From: JBCBWG01 sp039186015
GTDB taxonomy: Bacteria; Pseudomonadota; Alphaproteobacteria; Rhizobiales; Hyphomicrobiaceae
DNA: 6,804 bases
Assembly: GCA_039186015.1 (NCBI GenBank)
Contig: JBCDAH010000187.1
Coordinates: forward strand, 1 to 6,804
Reading direction: 5' to 3'
Shown here: in pieces, positions 1-5,838 of the stretch
Layout of the letters: the number at the start of each line of letters is the position of its first letter
Position numbering within the stretch: the stretch's first letter is position 1
Notes under the pieces: model-generated
What the model was told of the DNA's origin: nothing
The model's input: only the letters and a program-made list of their open reading frames with translations
Database searches by the model: none
Translations under genes and position numbers: made by a program

Positions 1-1
1 C

Positions 2-208
2 CACATCCATAGTATCGCGACCATCGATCAGGGCATCGAAGTCCTGACCGGCATCAAGGCGGGTGACCGATTGCCGGATGGCACATTTGAGCCGGGCTCG
101 GTCAATGCGCGTGTCGAGGCGCGCCTCAAGGGTTTCGCCGAGGCCAGTCGAAGTTTCGCGCGAAGCGGTGAAGATCAAGCCGGAAACGGAGGAGCTGACA
201 CGCCATGA
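2..208 (+). CDS. C-terminal tail of a Lon-family (LonB/YcbZ-like) AAA ATP-dependent protease, 5' truncated
   Basis: The frame is open from the window edge to a TGA at 206-208 and gives 68 residues. The stretch ATIDQGIEVLTGIKAG, then a PDGTFEPGSVN segment and a helix ending AEASRSF, matches my recollection of the extreme C-terminus of Lon-related proteases with an N-terminal P_AAA domain. There the motif 'DEGIEILTG..AG....DGS.P.GTVN' follows the S16 peptidase domain. The family degrades proteins in the cytoplasm in an ATP-dependent way. The catalytic Ser-Lys dyad and the AAA domain would lie upstream of the window, so activity cannot be judged. The final residues (GEDQAGNGGADTP) look like an unstructured tail. 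Its stop overlaps the next start as ATGA, so the two genes are probably translationally coupled. The family call rests on the short motif only. Confidence 0.72.
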   Translation, partial: HIHSIATIDQGIEVLTGIKAGDRLPDGTFEPGSVNARVEARLKGFAEASRSFARSGEDQAGNGGADTP

Positions 209-1077
209 TCGCTCATGTTGCAGCAGCGGGTGAAGCCCGCGGCCGCGTCGTTTTGCGGGTGTGCGGCGCCGGACCAAGTGCCGTTGCACTTGCCGCAGCG
301 GTTCACGTTGCGCGGGCTTATCAGTCTCAGCTTGAGAGTGTTTTCATCCGTGATGAGCATGTACTTGCCATGGCGTCACACCCGTTCACCAAGGTCATCT
401 CACCATCAGGTCGAAGTGTGAAGCACTGGCGGCCTGCTGATATTGATCGCGAGTACAGGGCCATCGAGCGCAAGGTTGCGCAGCACCTCAGTCAGCTCGC
501 GACACCCTACGATGTGCCTCTGCATAGCCGAGTGGTCAGCGATGATCCGCTTCGTGCTTTGACGGCGGCCTGCGCGGAGGCGGGGCCTTGGAATGTGATT
601 GCACTTGCCGAACCAGTCGGCGGCTACGCTTTTGACCAGCTTGCAGCAATCCTCTCCAATGTCCGCGATGCGACCGGACTGGTTCTGGCTGGCCGCAATG
701 CTGTCCGCACCGAGGGGCCGGTCGTAATCGTCGTTGATGATGTTGCGAGCATATCCGGCGCGATCCGCGCTGGCAGCCGGCTCGCGGAAACGGCAGGGCA
801 GCCATTGCTTGTGCTGCCCGCGGGCGCCGATGACCCGGAAACGGATACGCTCGAAGGGCACTTGCGCCTTGCACTTGCGGATGCCAGTGAAGACACCAGC
901 GCCGAGATTGTGGTAACCGGCGCGCTTCATGGTTCGCCGGATGCGATGGCCGAGGTTGTGCGTCGGCTGCGCCCGGGGTTCGTGATCGCGCGCCTCGGCG
1001 GCGCCCTTATTCCGGACCCCGATGCGTTGCGTTCCGTTATTGGGGCTCTTGAGGGGCCGTTGTTTCTGGTACGATAG
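205..1077 (+). CDS. Tandem universal-stress-protein-like protein of unknown function
   Basis: This 290-residue soluble protein has no signal peptide and no convincing membrane helix. It appears to contain two alpha/beta halves. Residues about 13-140 begin with a strand (GRVVLRVCG) and a following helix, then have LESVFIRDEH and end in a WNVIALAEP strand. Residues about 168-290 begin with a second strand (EGPVVIVVDD) and helix and end in PLFLVR. This arrangement resembles two degenerate UspA-type Rossmann-like domains. The ATP-binding signature G-x2-G-x9-G-S/T is not evident in either half, so nucleotide binding is doubtful. The ATG at 205 overlaps the upstream protease stop by ATGA and has GGAGG-like sequence (GGAGGAG, 188-194) about 10 bases upstream, which supports this start. 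Co-transcription with a protease hints at a stress or protein-quality role, but that is inference. The real function is unknown. Confidence 0.78.
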   Translation: MIAHVAAAGEARGRVVLRVCGAGPSAVALAAAVHVARAYQSQLESVFIRDEHVLAMASHPFTKVISPSGRSVKHWRPADIDREYRAIERKVAQHLSQLATPYDVPLHSRVVSDDPLRALTAACAEAGPWNVIALAEPVGGYAFDQLAAILSNVRDATGLVLAGRNAVRTEGPVVIVVDDVASISGAIRAGSRLAETAGQPLLVLPAGADDPETDTLEGHLRLALADASEDTSAEIVVTGALHGSPDAMAEVVRRLRPGFVIARLGGALIPDPDALRSVIGALEGPLFLVR

Positions 1078-1167
1078 TGCCGTTGGCTGCGCAGTCTCGC
1101 TCGCGAGGTTTCAACAGGCCAACGCAAGACCCCACGTTGGTTCGCGCAACGTCTTCCGGTGGCGATA

Positions 1168-1183
1168 GTGTGCGATCGCACAC
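1168..1183. promoter_or_regulatory. Perfect 16-bp palindrome upstream of phoR, candidate operator
   Basis: GTGTGCGATCGCACAC is perfectly self-complementary across 16 bases and is centred between 1175 and 1176. Its right edge is 44 bases before the ATG at 1228. A perfect, gapless dyad of this size just upstream of a regulator gene is what an operator for a dimeric transcription factor looks like. The bound factor is unknown. It would fall inside the coding sequence if phoR began at GTG 1159, so the palindrome and the ribosome-binding site together favour the ATG at 1228. Confidence 0.45.
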
Positions 1184-1211
1184 GTAGAGGTGGCGGAACA
1201 CGGCAAGGGGC

Positions 1212-1216
1212 AGGAG
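1212..1216 (+). promoter_or_regulatory. Ribosome-binding site deciding the phoR start
   Basis: AGGAG lies 11 bases before ATG 1228 and is preceded by GGGG. The alternative in-frame starts GTG 1159 and GTG 1168 have no purine-rich Shine-Dalgarno sequence at a suitable distance. Confidence 0.55.
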
Positions 1217-1227
1217 CGACCCAGCCA

Positions 1228-2649
1228 ATGGTCGATCACGACGCAAGACAGATAAGAGACGTTGAAACGTCCGCAAAGCCCGTCTCAGAGGATGAGCGCT
1301 CGCAGCTTGCGCGTGTCTTCCATCAGCTTGCTGCAGAAGCACAGCAGGTCTTGGCCAACACATCCGTTGCGCCGCCGCTGATCCTGCTTGTCGTACTCGT
1401 CGTCATAACGTTTCTGGGACTGATCGCGCCGTGGGTCGCTGTTGTTATGTTTGCGCTCTTCACGGCGGGATTTCGCTGGCACGTCTGGATCGTCGAGCGG
1501 GAGCGCCTAGCCAAAATCGCAACACCATTAGAGCAGTCAGATCAACACGCGTCAGCAGAGGCGGCCGAGACGCGTGCGACGCCGGCTGAGCCCGGTTGGC
1601 AGACGATTCTTGATGGCTTGCCGGACCCGGCTCTCGTGCTCGATCATGAAGGCTTCATTCTCCACTACAATCCATTGCTCGCAGACCTGTTTCCGCGCGT
1701 GCGGCTCGGCCAGCCGCTCAGCCATTTGACCCGCAGTCCGGAGTTGCTATCCGTCCTTGAAGAACCCGCTGAGATGCATCAGAGGCGGATCATCCATCTT
1801 GAGGACCGCGTTCCGGTGCATCGCAGTTTATCTGCGCTCTTGAGTTTCCTGCCCGACGAAGGCGCCGATGCGCCTCGCAGCATGATTGTCTTTCGGGATC
1901 TGACAGACCAACAAAAGCACGCGCAGCTGCGAGCGGATTTCATTTCGCACGCAAGTCACGAACTCCGCACGCCATTGGCGTCGCTGAAAAGCATGGTCGA
2001 GACGTTGCAAGGCCCGGCGCGCAATGATCCGTCGGCGCAGGAGAAGTTCCTGGCGATGATGCAATCGCAGGCCGCGCGCATGACGCGCCTGATCGACGAT
2101 CTCTTGTCGCTGAGCCGGGCCGAAATGCGCGTGCATGTCGCGCCGACCGGTCGGGTCGATTTGAACGAACTTGTCCTGTATGTCGCCGAAGCCCTTGAGC
2201 CGATGGCACAGAGTTTCGAGACCATGATTTCCGTGCGCACCGTCGATACGCCGGCATGGGTGCGCGGCGATCGCGACGATCTGGTTCAGGTTTTTCAAAA
2301 CCTGCTCCAGAACGCGCTCAAGTACGGCAAAGAGGGCGGCCAGGTTCGGATTGAGATGGGGCGTCGCACACGCGTCGGTGAGCGCACTGAGCAGCTCGCA
2401 GTGACGATCATCGATGATGGCCCGGGCATCCCACTGGAGCACATCCCGCGTCTGACGGAGCGGTTTTACCGCGTCAGTGCGAGCGATAGCCGCGAAAAAG
2501 GCGGCACGGGCCTGGGGCTCGCGATTGTCAAATACATCGTCAATCGGCATCGCGGTGAGCTCAAGATTACCTCCAAGCCGGGGGAAGGGTCGCAATTCAC
2601 GGTGTTGCTCGAGGCAGCCCGATCGAAGCCCGCAGTGCATCGCAGCTAG
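1228..2649 (+). CDS. phoR: Phosphate-regulon sensor histidine kinase PhoR
   Basis: Inner-membrane sensor kinase that phosphorylates and dephosphorylates PhoB. From ATG 1228 it is 473 residues; the frame extends to GTG 1159 (496 residues) but the ribosome-binding site favours 1228. In order: a cytoplasmic N-terminal region rich in Gln and Ala, two adjacent hydrophobic helices (about 48-67 and 68-84) joined by a very short loop, a PAS-like domain beginning at WQTILDGLPDPALVLD, a HisKA domain with the phospho-acceptor His244 in SHELRTPLASLK, and a HATPase_c domain with an N-box (QNLLQNALKYG, Asn362), a G1 box (DDGPGIP, 396-402) and a G2 box (GGTGLGLAI, from 425). All catalytic boxes are intact. 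The lack of a periplasmic domain fits PhoR sensing phosphate indirectly through PstSCAB and PhoU. The Pho identity rests on the pst-phoU-phoB neighbourhood together with the domain plan. Confidence 0.93.
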   Translation: MVDHDARQIRDVETSAKPVSEDERSQLARVFHQLAAEAQQVLANTSVAPPLILLVVLVVITFLGLIAPWVAVVMFALFTAGFRWHVWIVERERLAKIATPLEQSDQHASAEAAETRATPAEPGWQTILDGLPDPALVLDHEGFILHYNPLLADLFPRVRLGQPLSHLTRSPELLSVLEEPAEMHQRRIIHLEDRVPVHRSLSALLSFLPDEGADAPRSMIVFRDLTDQQKHAQLRADFISHASHELRTPLASLKSMVETLQGPARNDPSAQEKFLAMMQSQAARMTRLIDDLLSLSRAEMRVHVAPTGRVDLNELVLYVAEALEPMAQSFETMISVRTVDTPAWVRGDRDDLVQVFQNLLQNALKYGKEGGQVRIEMGRRTRVGERTEQLAVTIIDDGPGIPLEHIPRLTERFYRVSASDSREKGGTGLGLAIVKYIVNRHRGELKITSKPGEGSQFTVLLEAARSKPAVHRS

Positions 2650-2714
2650 ATCATTTCCGCCACAAGTGGAATCGCTCCGCCGGCCCATACTCCCATCTGA
2701 ATCAAGAAGTTAAT

Positions 2715-2732
2715 CTGTCACAATAGCATTAC
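2715..2732 (+). promoter_or_regulatory. Candidate Pho box (one good half) upstream of pstS
   Basis: CTGTCAC at 2715-2721 matches the PhoB half-site consensus CTGTCAT/C. The next half, expected 11 bases on at 2726-2732 (GCATTAC), is poor, as is the preceding 11-bp phase (2704-2710). The position, 111 bases before the pstS start in the only long spacer ahead of the transport genes, is where PhoB would be expected to act. No clear -10 is recognisable; TACGAC at 2743-2748 is a weak possibility. Confidence 0.4.
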
Positions 2733-2818
2733 GTCCATGGTCTACGACGTGGGCAGTGCGGGGCTGAGGCAGCATGGCTTTGCGGACTCCAACATGGACG
2801 CAGAGACCTCACCCAAAC

Positions 2819-2824
2819 AGGGAG
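2819..2824 (+). promoter_or_regulatory. Ribosome-binding site for pstS
   Basis: AGGGAG lies 7 bases before the GTG at 2832 and supports this non-ATG start. Confidence 0.65.
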
Positions 2825-2831
2825 TGATAGC

Positions 2832-3872
2832 GTGAGCGCGAAACTCGTTGCCCTGACGGCAGCGGCCGCTGTCGGCCTTGTCTCAGCCGTTGGTTCGGCC
2901 ATTGCCCGCGACCAGGCTAAAGTCTCTGGTTCGTCAACCGTTTTTCCGTATGCAAACATTGTTGCTGAAGAGCTCGGCCGGACGTTCGATACGTTCAAGG
3001 CACCCATCGTCGAGTCCGTTGGTTCGTCCGCCGGTTTGAACTTGTTTTGCCAAGGTTCCGGCCCGAACACGATCGACATTGCGAACGCGTCTCGCAAAAT
3101 CCGCGAAGAAGAAGTCACGGAATGCGCCGAAAACGGCGTGAAAAACATTATCGAAATCAGATTCGGCTACGACGGTATTGTTTTTGCGACGGACATCAAA
3201 GGTCCAAGCTTTGAAATCACGCCGAGAGATGTCTACCGCGCACTTGCAGCAAAAGTTCCGGTTGACGGCAAAATGGTCGACAATCCGAACAGGACCTGGA
3301 AGCAAATCAACAGCGCGCTGCCGGATTGGGAAATCGTTGCTTATATCCCAGGTGAGAATCACGGCACGCGCGAAGTCTTCGAAGACAAGCTTCTTGAAGT
3401 TGGCTGCGGAGATGCCGGCGCGATGGAAATCATGACTGAAGGCGGCATGGACAAGGCAGCGGTTCGCAAAGCCTGCATCGCGGTCCGCAAGGATGGCGGC
3501 ACGTTCGAAATTGACGGTGACTACACGGAAACGCTGGGCCGTATGCAAGCGAATAAAACGGGCGTTGGCGTGTTCGGTCTATCGTACTACGAGAACAACA
3601 CCGACAGGCTGCGAGTCGCCACCATCAACGGTGTAACGCCTTCAGTTGAAACGATCTCCGCAGGTAGCTATCCGGTTTCGCGCCCACTGTACTTCTACGT
3701 AAAGAAGGATCACATCGGCACGATCCCAGGTCTGAAAGAGTACCTCGAGTTGTTTACATCAGCCAAAATGATCGGCCCGGATGGCCCGCTCGCCGCATAC
3801 GGTTTGGTCCCGATGCCGAAAGCGGAACACGACGCTCTTCTGGCCAAGGTCAAAGTTCAAAAGGCGATGTAG
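2832..3872 (+). CDS. pstS: Periplasmic phosphate-binding protein PstS
   Basis: The 346-residue precursor starts at GTG with a good Shine-Dalgarno sequence. A Sec signal peptide (short basic start, then an Ala/Val-rich core) likely ends at SAIA25, before RDQ. The mature protein carries the phosphate-binding loops of the PstS/PBP-like family: VSGSSTVFP (31-39), SVGSSAGLN (62-70), IDIANASR (81-88), and PGENHGTRE with the Gly-Thr-Arg anion loop (G174 to E181). PstS binds phosphate in the periplasm and delivers it to the PstCA channel. The length is normal and no frameshift is seen. In intact operons pstC follows it; here the next recognisable coding material is a pstA relic starting 8 bases after the stop. 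PhoB-dependent expression is expected from the half Pho box upstream. The family call is firm. Confidence 0.95.
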   Translation: MSAKLVALTAAAAVGLVSAVGSAIARDQAKVSGSSTVFPYANIVAEELGRTFDTFKAPIVESVGSSAGLNLFCQGSGPNTIDIANASRKIREEEVTECAENGVKNIIEIRFGYDGIVFATDIKGPSFEITPRDVYRALAAKVPVDGKMVDNPNRTWKQINSALPDWEIVAYIPGENHGTREVFEDKLLEVGCGDAGAMEIMTEGGMDKAAVRKACIAVRKDGGTFEIDGDYTETLGRMQANKTGVGVFGLSYYENNTDRLRVATINGVTPSVETISAGSYPVSRPLYFYVKKDHIGTIPGLKEYLELFTSAKMIGPDGPLAAYGLVPMPKAEHDALLAKVKVQKAM

Positions 3873-4152
3873 TTCGTCTCGTGGCTTTCGTTGTGGACAT
3901 GCGCGCGCGGCAGTCGTTGGGGACGGCAAGAGGGGTGCGACTGATGGCGGCGACCATGGATACGGCTCGGGGCCTGACAGCCATACGTCCTGTTCAGATA
4001 CATGTGTGGGCGACATCCACAGAACGCGCGTTAGCCGGGCGGACAGCAGGCGCCGCTATGAGCCTGCGCCTGGTCTTATTCGTCATCAATGCGGCTGCAG
4101 TCATCATGCGCTGTCGCTGCCAGCACCAGCGGTAGACGGGGACAGAATAGCC
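3873..4152 (+). other. Collapsed pstC-pstA interval between pstS and pstB
   Basis: Only 280 bases separate pstS from pstB, far too little for the two permease genes. The pstB frame is open backwards through this interval, but its translation (Arg/His/Gly/Cys-rich) looks like noise, so that extension is not coding. The pstS frame ends at a TGA after about 23 codons (FVSWLSLW...). The third frame carries the pstA-like relic. Nothing resembling pstC was found in any + frame. Confidence 0.7.
3881..4135 (+). pseudogene. pstA: pstA remnant: C-terminal end of the phosphate ABC transporter permease
   Basis: This 84-codon frame runs from GTG 3881 to TAG 4133-4135. Residues 37-49 (PVQIHVW..STER) and 50-77 (Ala-rich helix ending NAAAVIMR), with a basic tail, follow the PstA C-terminus as I recall it: 'LPVQI-[YF]-LW-x-D/N-[ST]-P-ER...T-S/A-A-A...NA-x-A-[VI]-x-LR' and a short Arg/Lys tail. 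The first residues (VAFVVDM) resemble the 'MVAFIVD' strand that in alphaproteobacterial PstA precedes PVQI, but the stretch between (8-36) is longer and unlike the family. Only one of PstA's membrane helices remains, and the BPD transporter core with the EAA loop is gone. The tail Cys residues (RCRCQHQR) look like drift. No Shine-Dalgarno sequence precedes GTG 3881. It ends 17 bases before pstB, as an intact pstA would. It could still be translated as a small one-helix peptide. Confidence 0.62.
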
Positions 4153-4971
4153 ATGGACCACCGGATTGAGGAAGCGACGTCTGCATTACTGGCTGGAGCG
4201 GTTTTGCACAACCATCCGCCCAAGGTGCAAGCGCGCAGAGTGTCGGTGCACTACGGAGGGAAGCAGGCGCTGTTCGACGTTGACCTCGACGTGCCGCAGA
4301 ACTCCGTTATGTCGCTGATCGGTCCATCAGGCTGCGGGAAATCGACATTCTTGCGGTGCATTAATCGCATGAACGATGTCATTCCGGTTGCCAAGGTCAG
4401 CGGAGATATCCACGTCGATGGACAGAACATCTACGACACGGATTTGGACGTGGTCGAACTGCGTGCCCGCGTCGGCATGGTCTTCCAGAAGCCGAACCCG
4501 TTTCCGAAGTCGATTTACGAAAACGTGGCCTATGGTCCCCGGATTCACGGCATTACCTCGTCGAAGTCCGAGCTCGATGGAATTGTCGAAACCAGCCTTC
4601 AGAAGGCCGGTCTGTTCGGCGAAGTCAAAGACCGGCTTCACGATACGGGCACCGGTTTGTCTGGTGGTCAGCAGCAACGGTTATGCATCGCGCGGGCCAT
4701 CGCCACGCGGCCGGATGTTATCTTGATGGACGAGCCGTGCTCCGCGCTGGACCCGATTGCGACGGCGCGGGTTGAAGAGCTGATTGATGAGCTGCGCGAG
4801 AATTATACGATCATGATCGTGACGCACTCCATGCAACAGGCTGCGCGCGTTTCGCAACGCACGGCGTTTTTCCACTTGGGTTATCTTGTTGAAGAAGGCG
4901 AAACGAATAAGATCTTTACAAACCCAACGGACCAGCGGACCCAAGATTACATAACGGGCCGCTTCGGTTAA
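4153..4971 (+). CDS. pstB: Phosphate ABC transporter ATP-binding protein PstB
   Basis: Cytoplasmic ATPase of 272 residues from ATG 4153; the frame is open much further upstream, but that part overlaps pstS and the relic and does not look coding. GGGGA at 4138-4142 is a plausible ribosome-binding site. ABC motifs are complete: Walker A GPSGCGKST (57-65), Q-loop Gln112 in MVFQKPNPFPKSIYENVAYG, signature LSGGQ (169-173), Walker B VILMDE (189-194) followed by P-C-S-ALDP, and switch His225 in IVTHSMQQA. The Q-loop stretch KPNPFPKSI is typical of PstB rather than of other ABC importers. The N-terminus is slightly extended (about 22 residues) before the first strand. In the normal complex a PstB dimer docks on the PstA and PstC coupling loops; those partners are not encoded here, although PstB itself shows no decay. 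Confidence 0.96.
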   Translation: MDHRIEEATSALLAGAVLHNHPPKVQARRVSVHYGGKQALFDVDLDVPQNSVMSLIGPSGCGKSTFLRCINRMNDVIPVAKVSGDIHVDGQNIYDTDLDVVELRARVGMVFQKPNPFPKSIYENVAYGPRIHGITSSKSELDGIVETSLQKAGLFGEVKDRLHDTGTGLSGGQQQRLCIARAIATRPDVILMDEPCSALDPIATARVEELIDELRENYTIMIVTHSMQQAARVSQRTAFFHLGYLVEEGETNKIFTNPTDQRTQDYITGRFG

Positions 4972-4983
4972 CAGGAGCCGATA

Positions 4984-5056
4984 CGTCCGGGTGCCTTCAT
5001 GGACGTTAAACGATGTTGACGTTGAACGATAAGGAAGAAGCACCCTGACCCGGACG
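4984..5056 (+). repeat. Inverted repeat bracketing the pstB-phoU spacer, with an internal tandem 13-bp repeat
   Basis: CGTCCGGGT (4984-4992) is perfectly complementary to ACCCGGACG (5048-5056), and the 3' arm ends 5 bases before the phoU ATG. Inside, GACGTTAAACGAT (5002-5014) and GACGTTGAACGAT (5018-5030) form a direct repeat with one mismatch and a 16-base period; each copy holds a small palindrome, CGTT-A/G-AACG. If transcribed, the outer stem would cover the phoU translation-initiation region (the only close purine-rich match, GGA 5052-5054, is inside the stem). A role in tuning PhoU translation, or a protein-binding site in the DNA, is inference. Confidence 0.55.
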
Positions 5057-5061
5057 ATGAC

Positions 5062-5772
5062 ATGAATGATCACACGGTTCGGTCTTATGCTGAGGAACTG
5101 GCCGCGCTGGATCGGAAACTCGCTCAGATGGGCGGGATTTGCGAGGATTTGCTGGCGTGGTCATCGGATGCTCTGGAGCGCAGAGATCCAGCGCTTGCCG
5201 GGAAGGTGATTGACCGGGACAAGGCGGTCGACCAGCTGCAAAATGAAATCGAAGAACAGGCGATCCAGATCATCGCCCGGCGGCAGCCGATGGCAAACGA
5301 TCTGCGCCAGATCATGGCGGTGACACGGATTGCATCGGATCTGGAGCGGATTGGGGATCTCGCGAAGAACATCTCCAAGCGCGTTCTGGCCATAGCCGGC
5401 GAGACCTATCCCCGGCCCCTGATTTCGGGCTTGCAGCGCATGGTCGAATTGGCCCTGGCGCAGTTAAAGGATGTGCTCGATGCCTATTCCGAGAGGAACG
5501 CGGAACTGGCGCTGAAAGTCTGGCATCAGGACGAGCAGATCGACGCCACATACAACTCCGTCTTTCGTGAGTTGCTCACGTACATGATGGAAGATCCGCG
5601 TAACATTGGTTTGTGCACGCATTTACTGTTTGGAGCGAAGAATCTTGAGCGGATTGGTGATCACGCGACCAATATCGCTGAAACGGTTCACTTCGTCGTC
5701 TGCGGTGAAACGCTGACCGATGATCGACCCAAGAGCGATACGACAAGCTCCATGTTGTTGGTTCAGAAGTAG
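5062..5772 (+). CDS. phoU: Phosphate signalling regulator PhoU
   Basis: Cytoplasmic all-helical regulator of 236 residues, the usual PhoU length. It has the two tandem three-helix repeats of the family, each with the metal-binding E/DxxxD signature: DLERIGDLAKNI (93-104) and NLERIGDHATNI (194-205). PhoU links the state of PstB/PstSCAB to PhoR and represses the Pho response when phosphate is plentiful. The preceding helix QPMANDLRQIMAVTRIASD is also typical. No strong Shine-Dalgarno sequence is present: AAGGAAG at 5031-5037 is too far, and the nearest candidate lies within an inverted-repeat arm. Translation may therefore be weak or structure-controlled. It sits 90 bases after pstB and 66 before phoB, in the same orientation, so one operon is likely. 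Confidence 0.95.
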   Translation: MNDHTVRSYAEELAALDRKLAQMGGICEDLLAWSSDALERRDPALAGKVIDRDKAVDQLQNEIEEQAIQIIARRQPMANDLRQIMAVTRIASDLERIGDLAKNISKRVLAIAGETYPRPLISGLQRMVELALAQLKDVLDAYSERNAELALKVWHQDEQIDATYNSVFRELLTYMMEDPRNIGLCTHLLFGAKNLERIGDHATNIAETVHFVVCGETLTDDRPKSDTTSSMLLVQK

Positions 5773-5776
5773 GAAA

Positions 5777-5817
5777 AGGTCCGAAAGGGACTTGCCGCTG
5801 GGTGAGCAGAGCTCGCC
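5777..5817 (+). other. Two adjacent hairpins in the phoU-phoB spacer
   Basis: Hairpin 1 begins just after the phoU stop: AGGTCC (5777-5782), loop GAAAG, GGACTT (5788-5793), six pairs with one G-U. Hairpin 2 is GGTGAGC (5801-5807), loop AGA, GCTCGCC (5811-5817), seven pairs with one G-U. Neither is followed by a T-run, so they are unlikely to be strong intrinsic terminators. They may protect or process the message or partly attenuate phoB. The 7-bp sequence GCCGCTG occurs at 5794-5800 and again at 5815-5821. Confidence 0.45.
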
Positions 5818-5825
5818 GCTGCGAT

Positions 5826-5830
5826 GGAGG
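5826..5830 (+). promoter_or_regulatory. Ribosome-binding site deciding the phoB start
   Basis: GGAGG lies 8 bases before ATG 5839. It overlaps the upstream in-frame ATG 5824, which lacks a site of its own, so the downstream ATG is the better start. Confidence 0.75.
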
Positions 5831-5838
5831 TTGGACTC

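Larger units (their letters stand above)
1078..1227 (+). other. Intergenic spacer upstream of phoR, with competing inverted repeats
   Basis: This 150-base spacer precedes the preferred phoR start. CGTTGGC (1081-1087) is complementary to GCCAACG (1118-1124), and the latter can instead pair with CGTTGG (1135-1140), so two mutually exclusive stems are possible. No T-run follows, so it is not a classical intrinsic terminator. CTCGCGAG at 1100-1107 is an 8-bp palindrome. No convincing -35/-10 pair or Pho box was seen by eye. The 16-bp palindrome at 1168-1183 is listed separately. Confidence 0.45.
2650..2831 (+). other. phoR-pstS intergenic leader
   Basis: This 182-base region contains the candidate Pho half-box (2715-2732). 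It also has a long-range 8-bp inverted repeat, CGTCCATG (2732-2739) with CATGGACG (2793-2800), which could fold in the pstS 5' untranslated region. No T-tailed terminator is visible after phoR. The pstS ribosome-binding site is at its 3' end. Confidence 0.5.

Noticed and set aside
1159..1227. GTG 1159 as the phoR start (23 extra residues)
   Set aside because: There is no Shine-Dalgarno sequence before it, it would read through the 16-bp palindrome, and ATG 1228 has AGGAG at a usable distance.
1828..2688. Minus-strand open frame of 286 codons opposite phoR
   Set aside because: It lies antisense to the conserved kinase domains and shows no protein-like motif; it is a shadow of phoR codon usage.
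3974..3980. CTGACAG, a reverse-strand Pho half-site-like sequence inside the pstA relic
   Set aside because: It is a single 7-mer with no phased second half and could easily occur by chance.
3781..4152. An upstream extension of the pstB frame to give a protein of about 396 residues
   Set aside because: The extension overlaps the end of pstS and the pstA relic, reads as Arg/His/Gly/Cys-rich noise, and PstB proteins normally start close to ATG 4153.
5824..5838. ATG 5824 as the phoB start
   Set aside because: The GGAGG site overlaps this codon and is correctly spaced for ATG 5839; PhoB proteins also start close to the first receiver strand.
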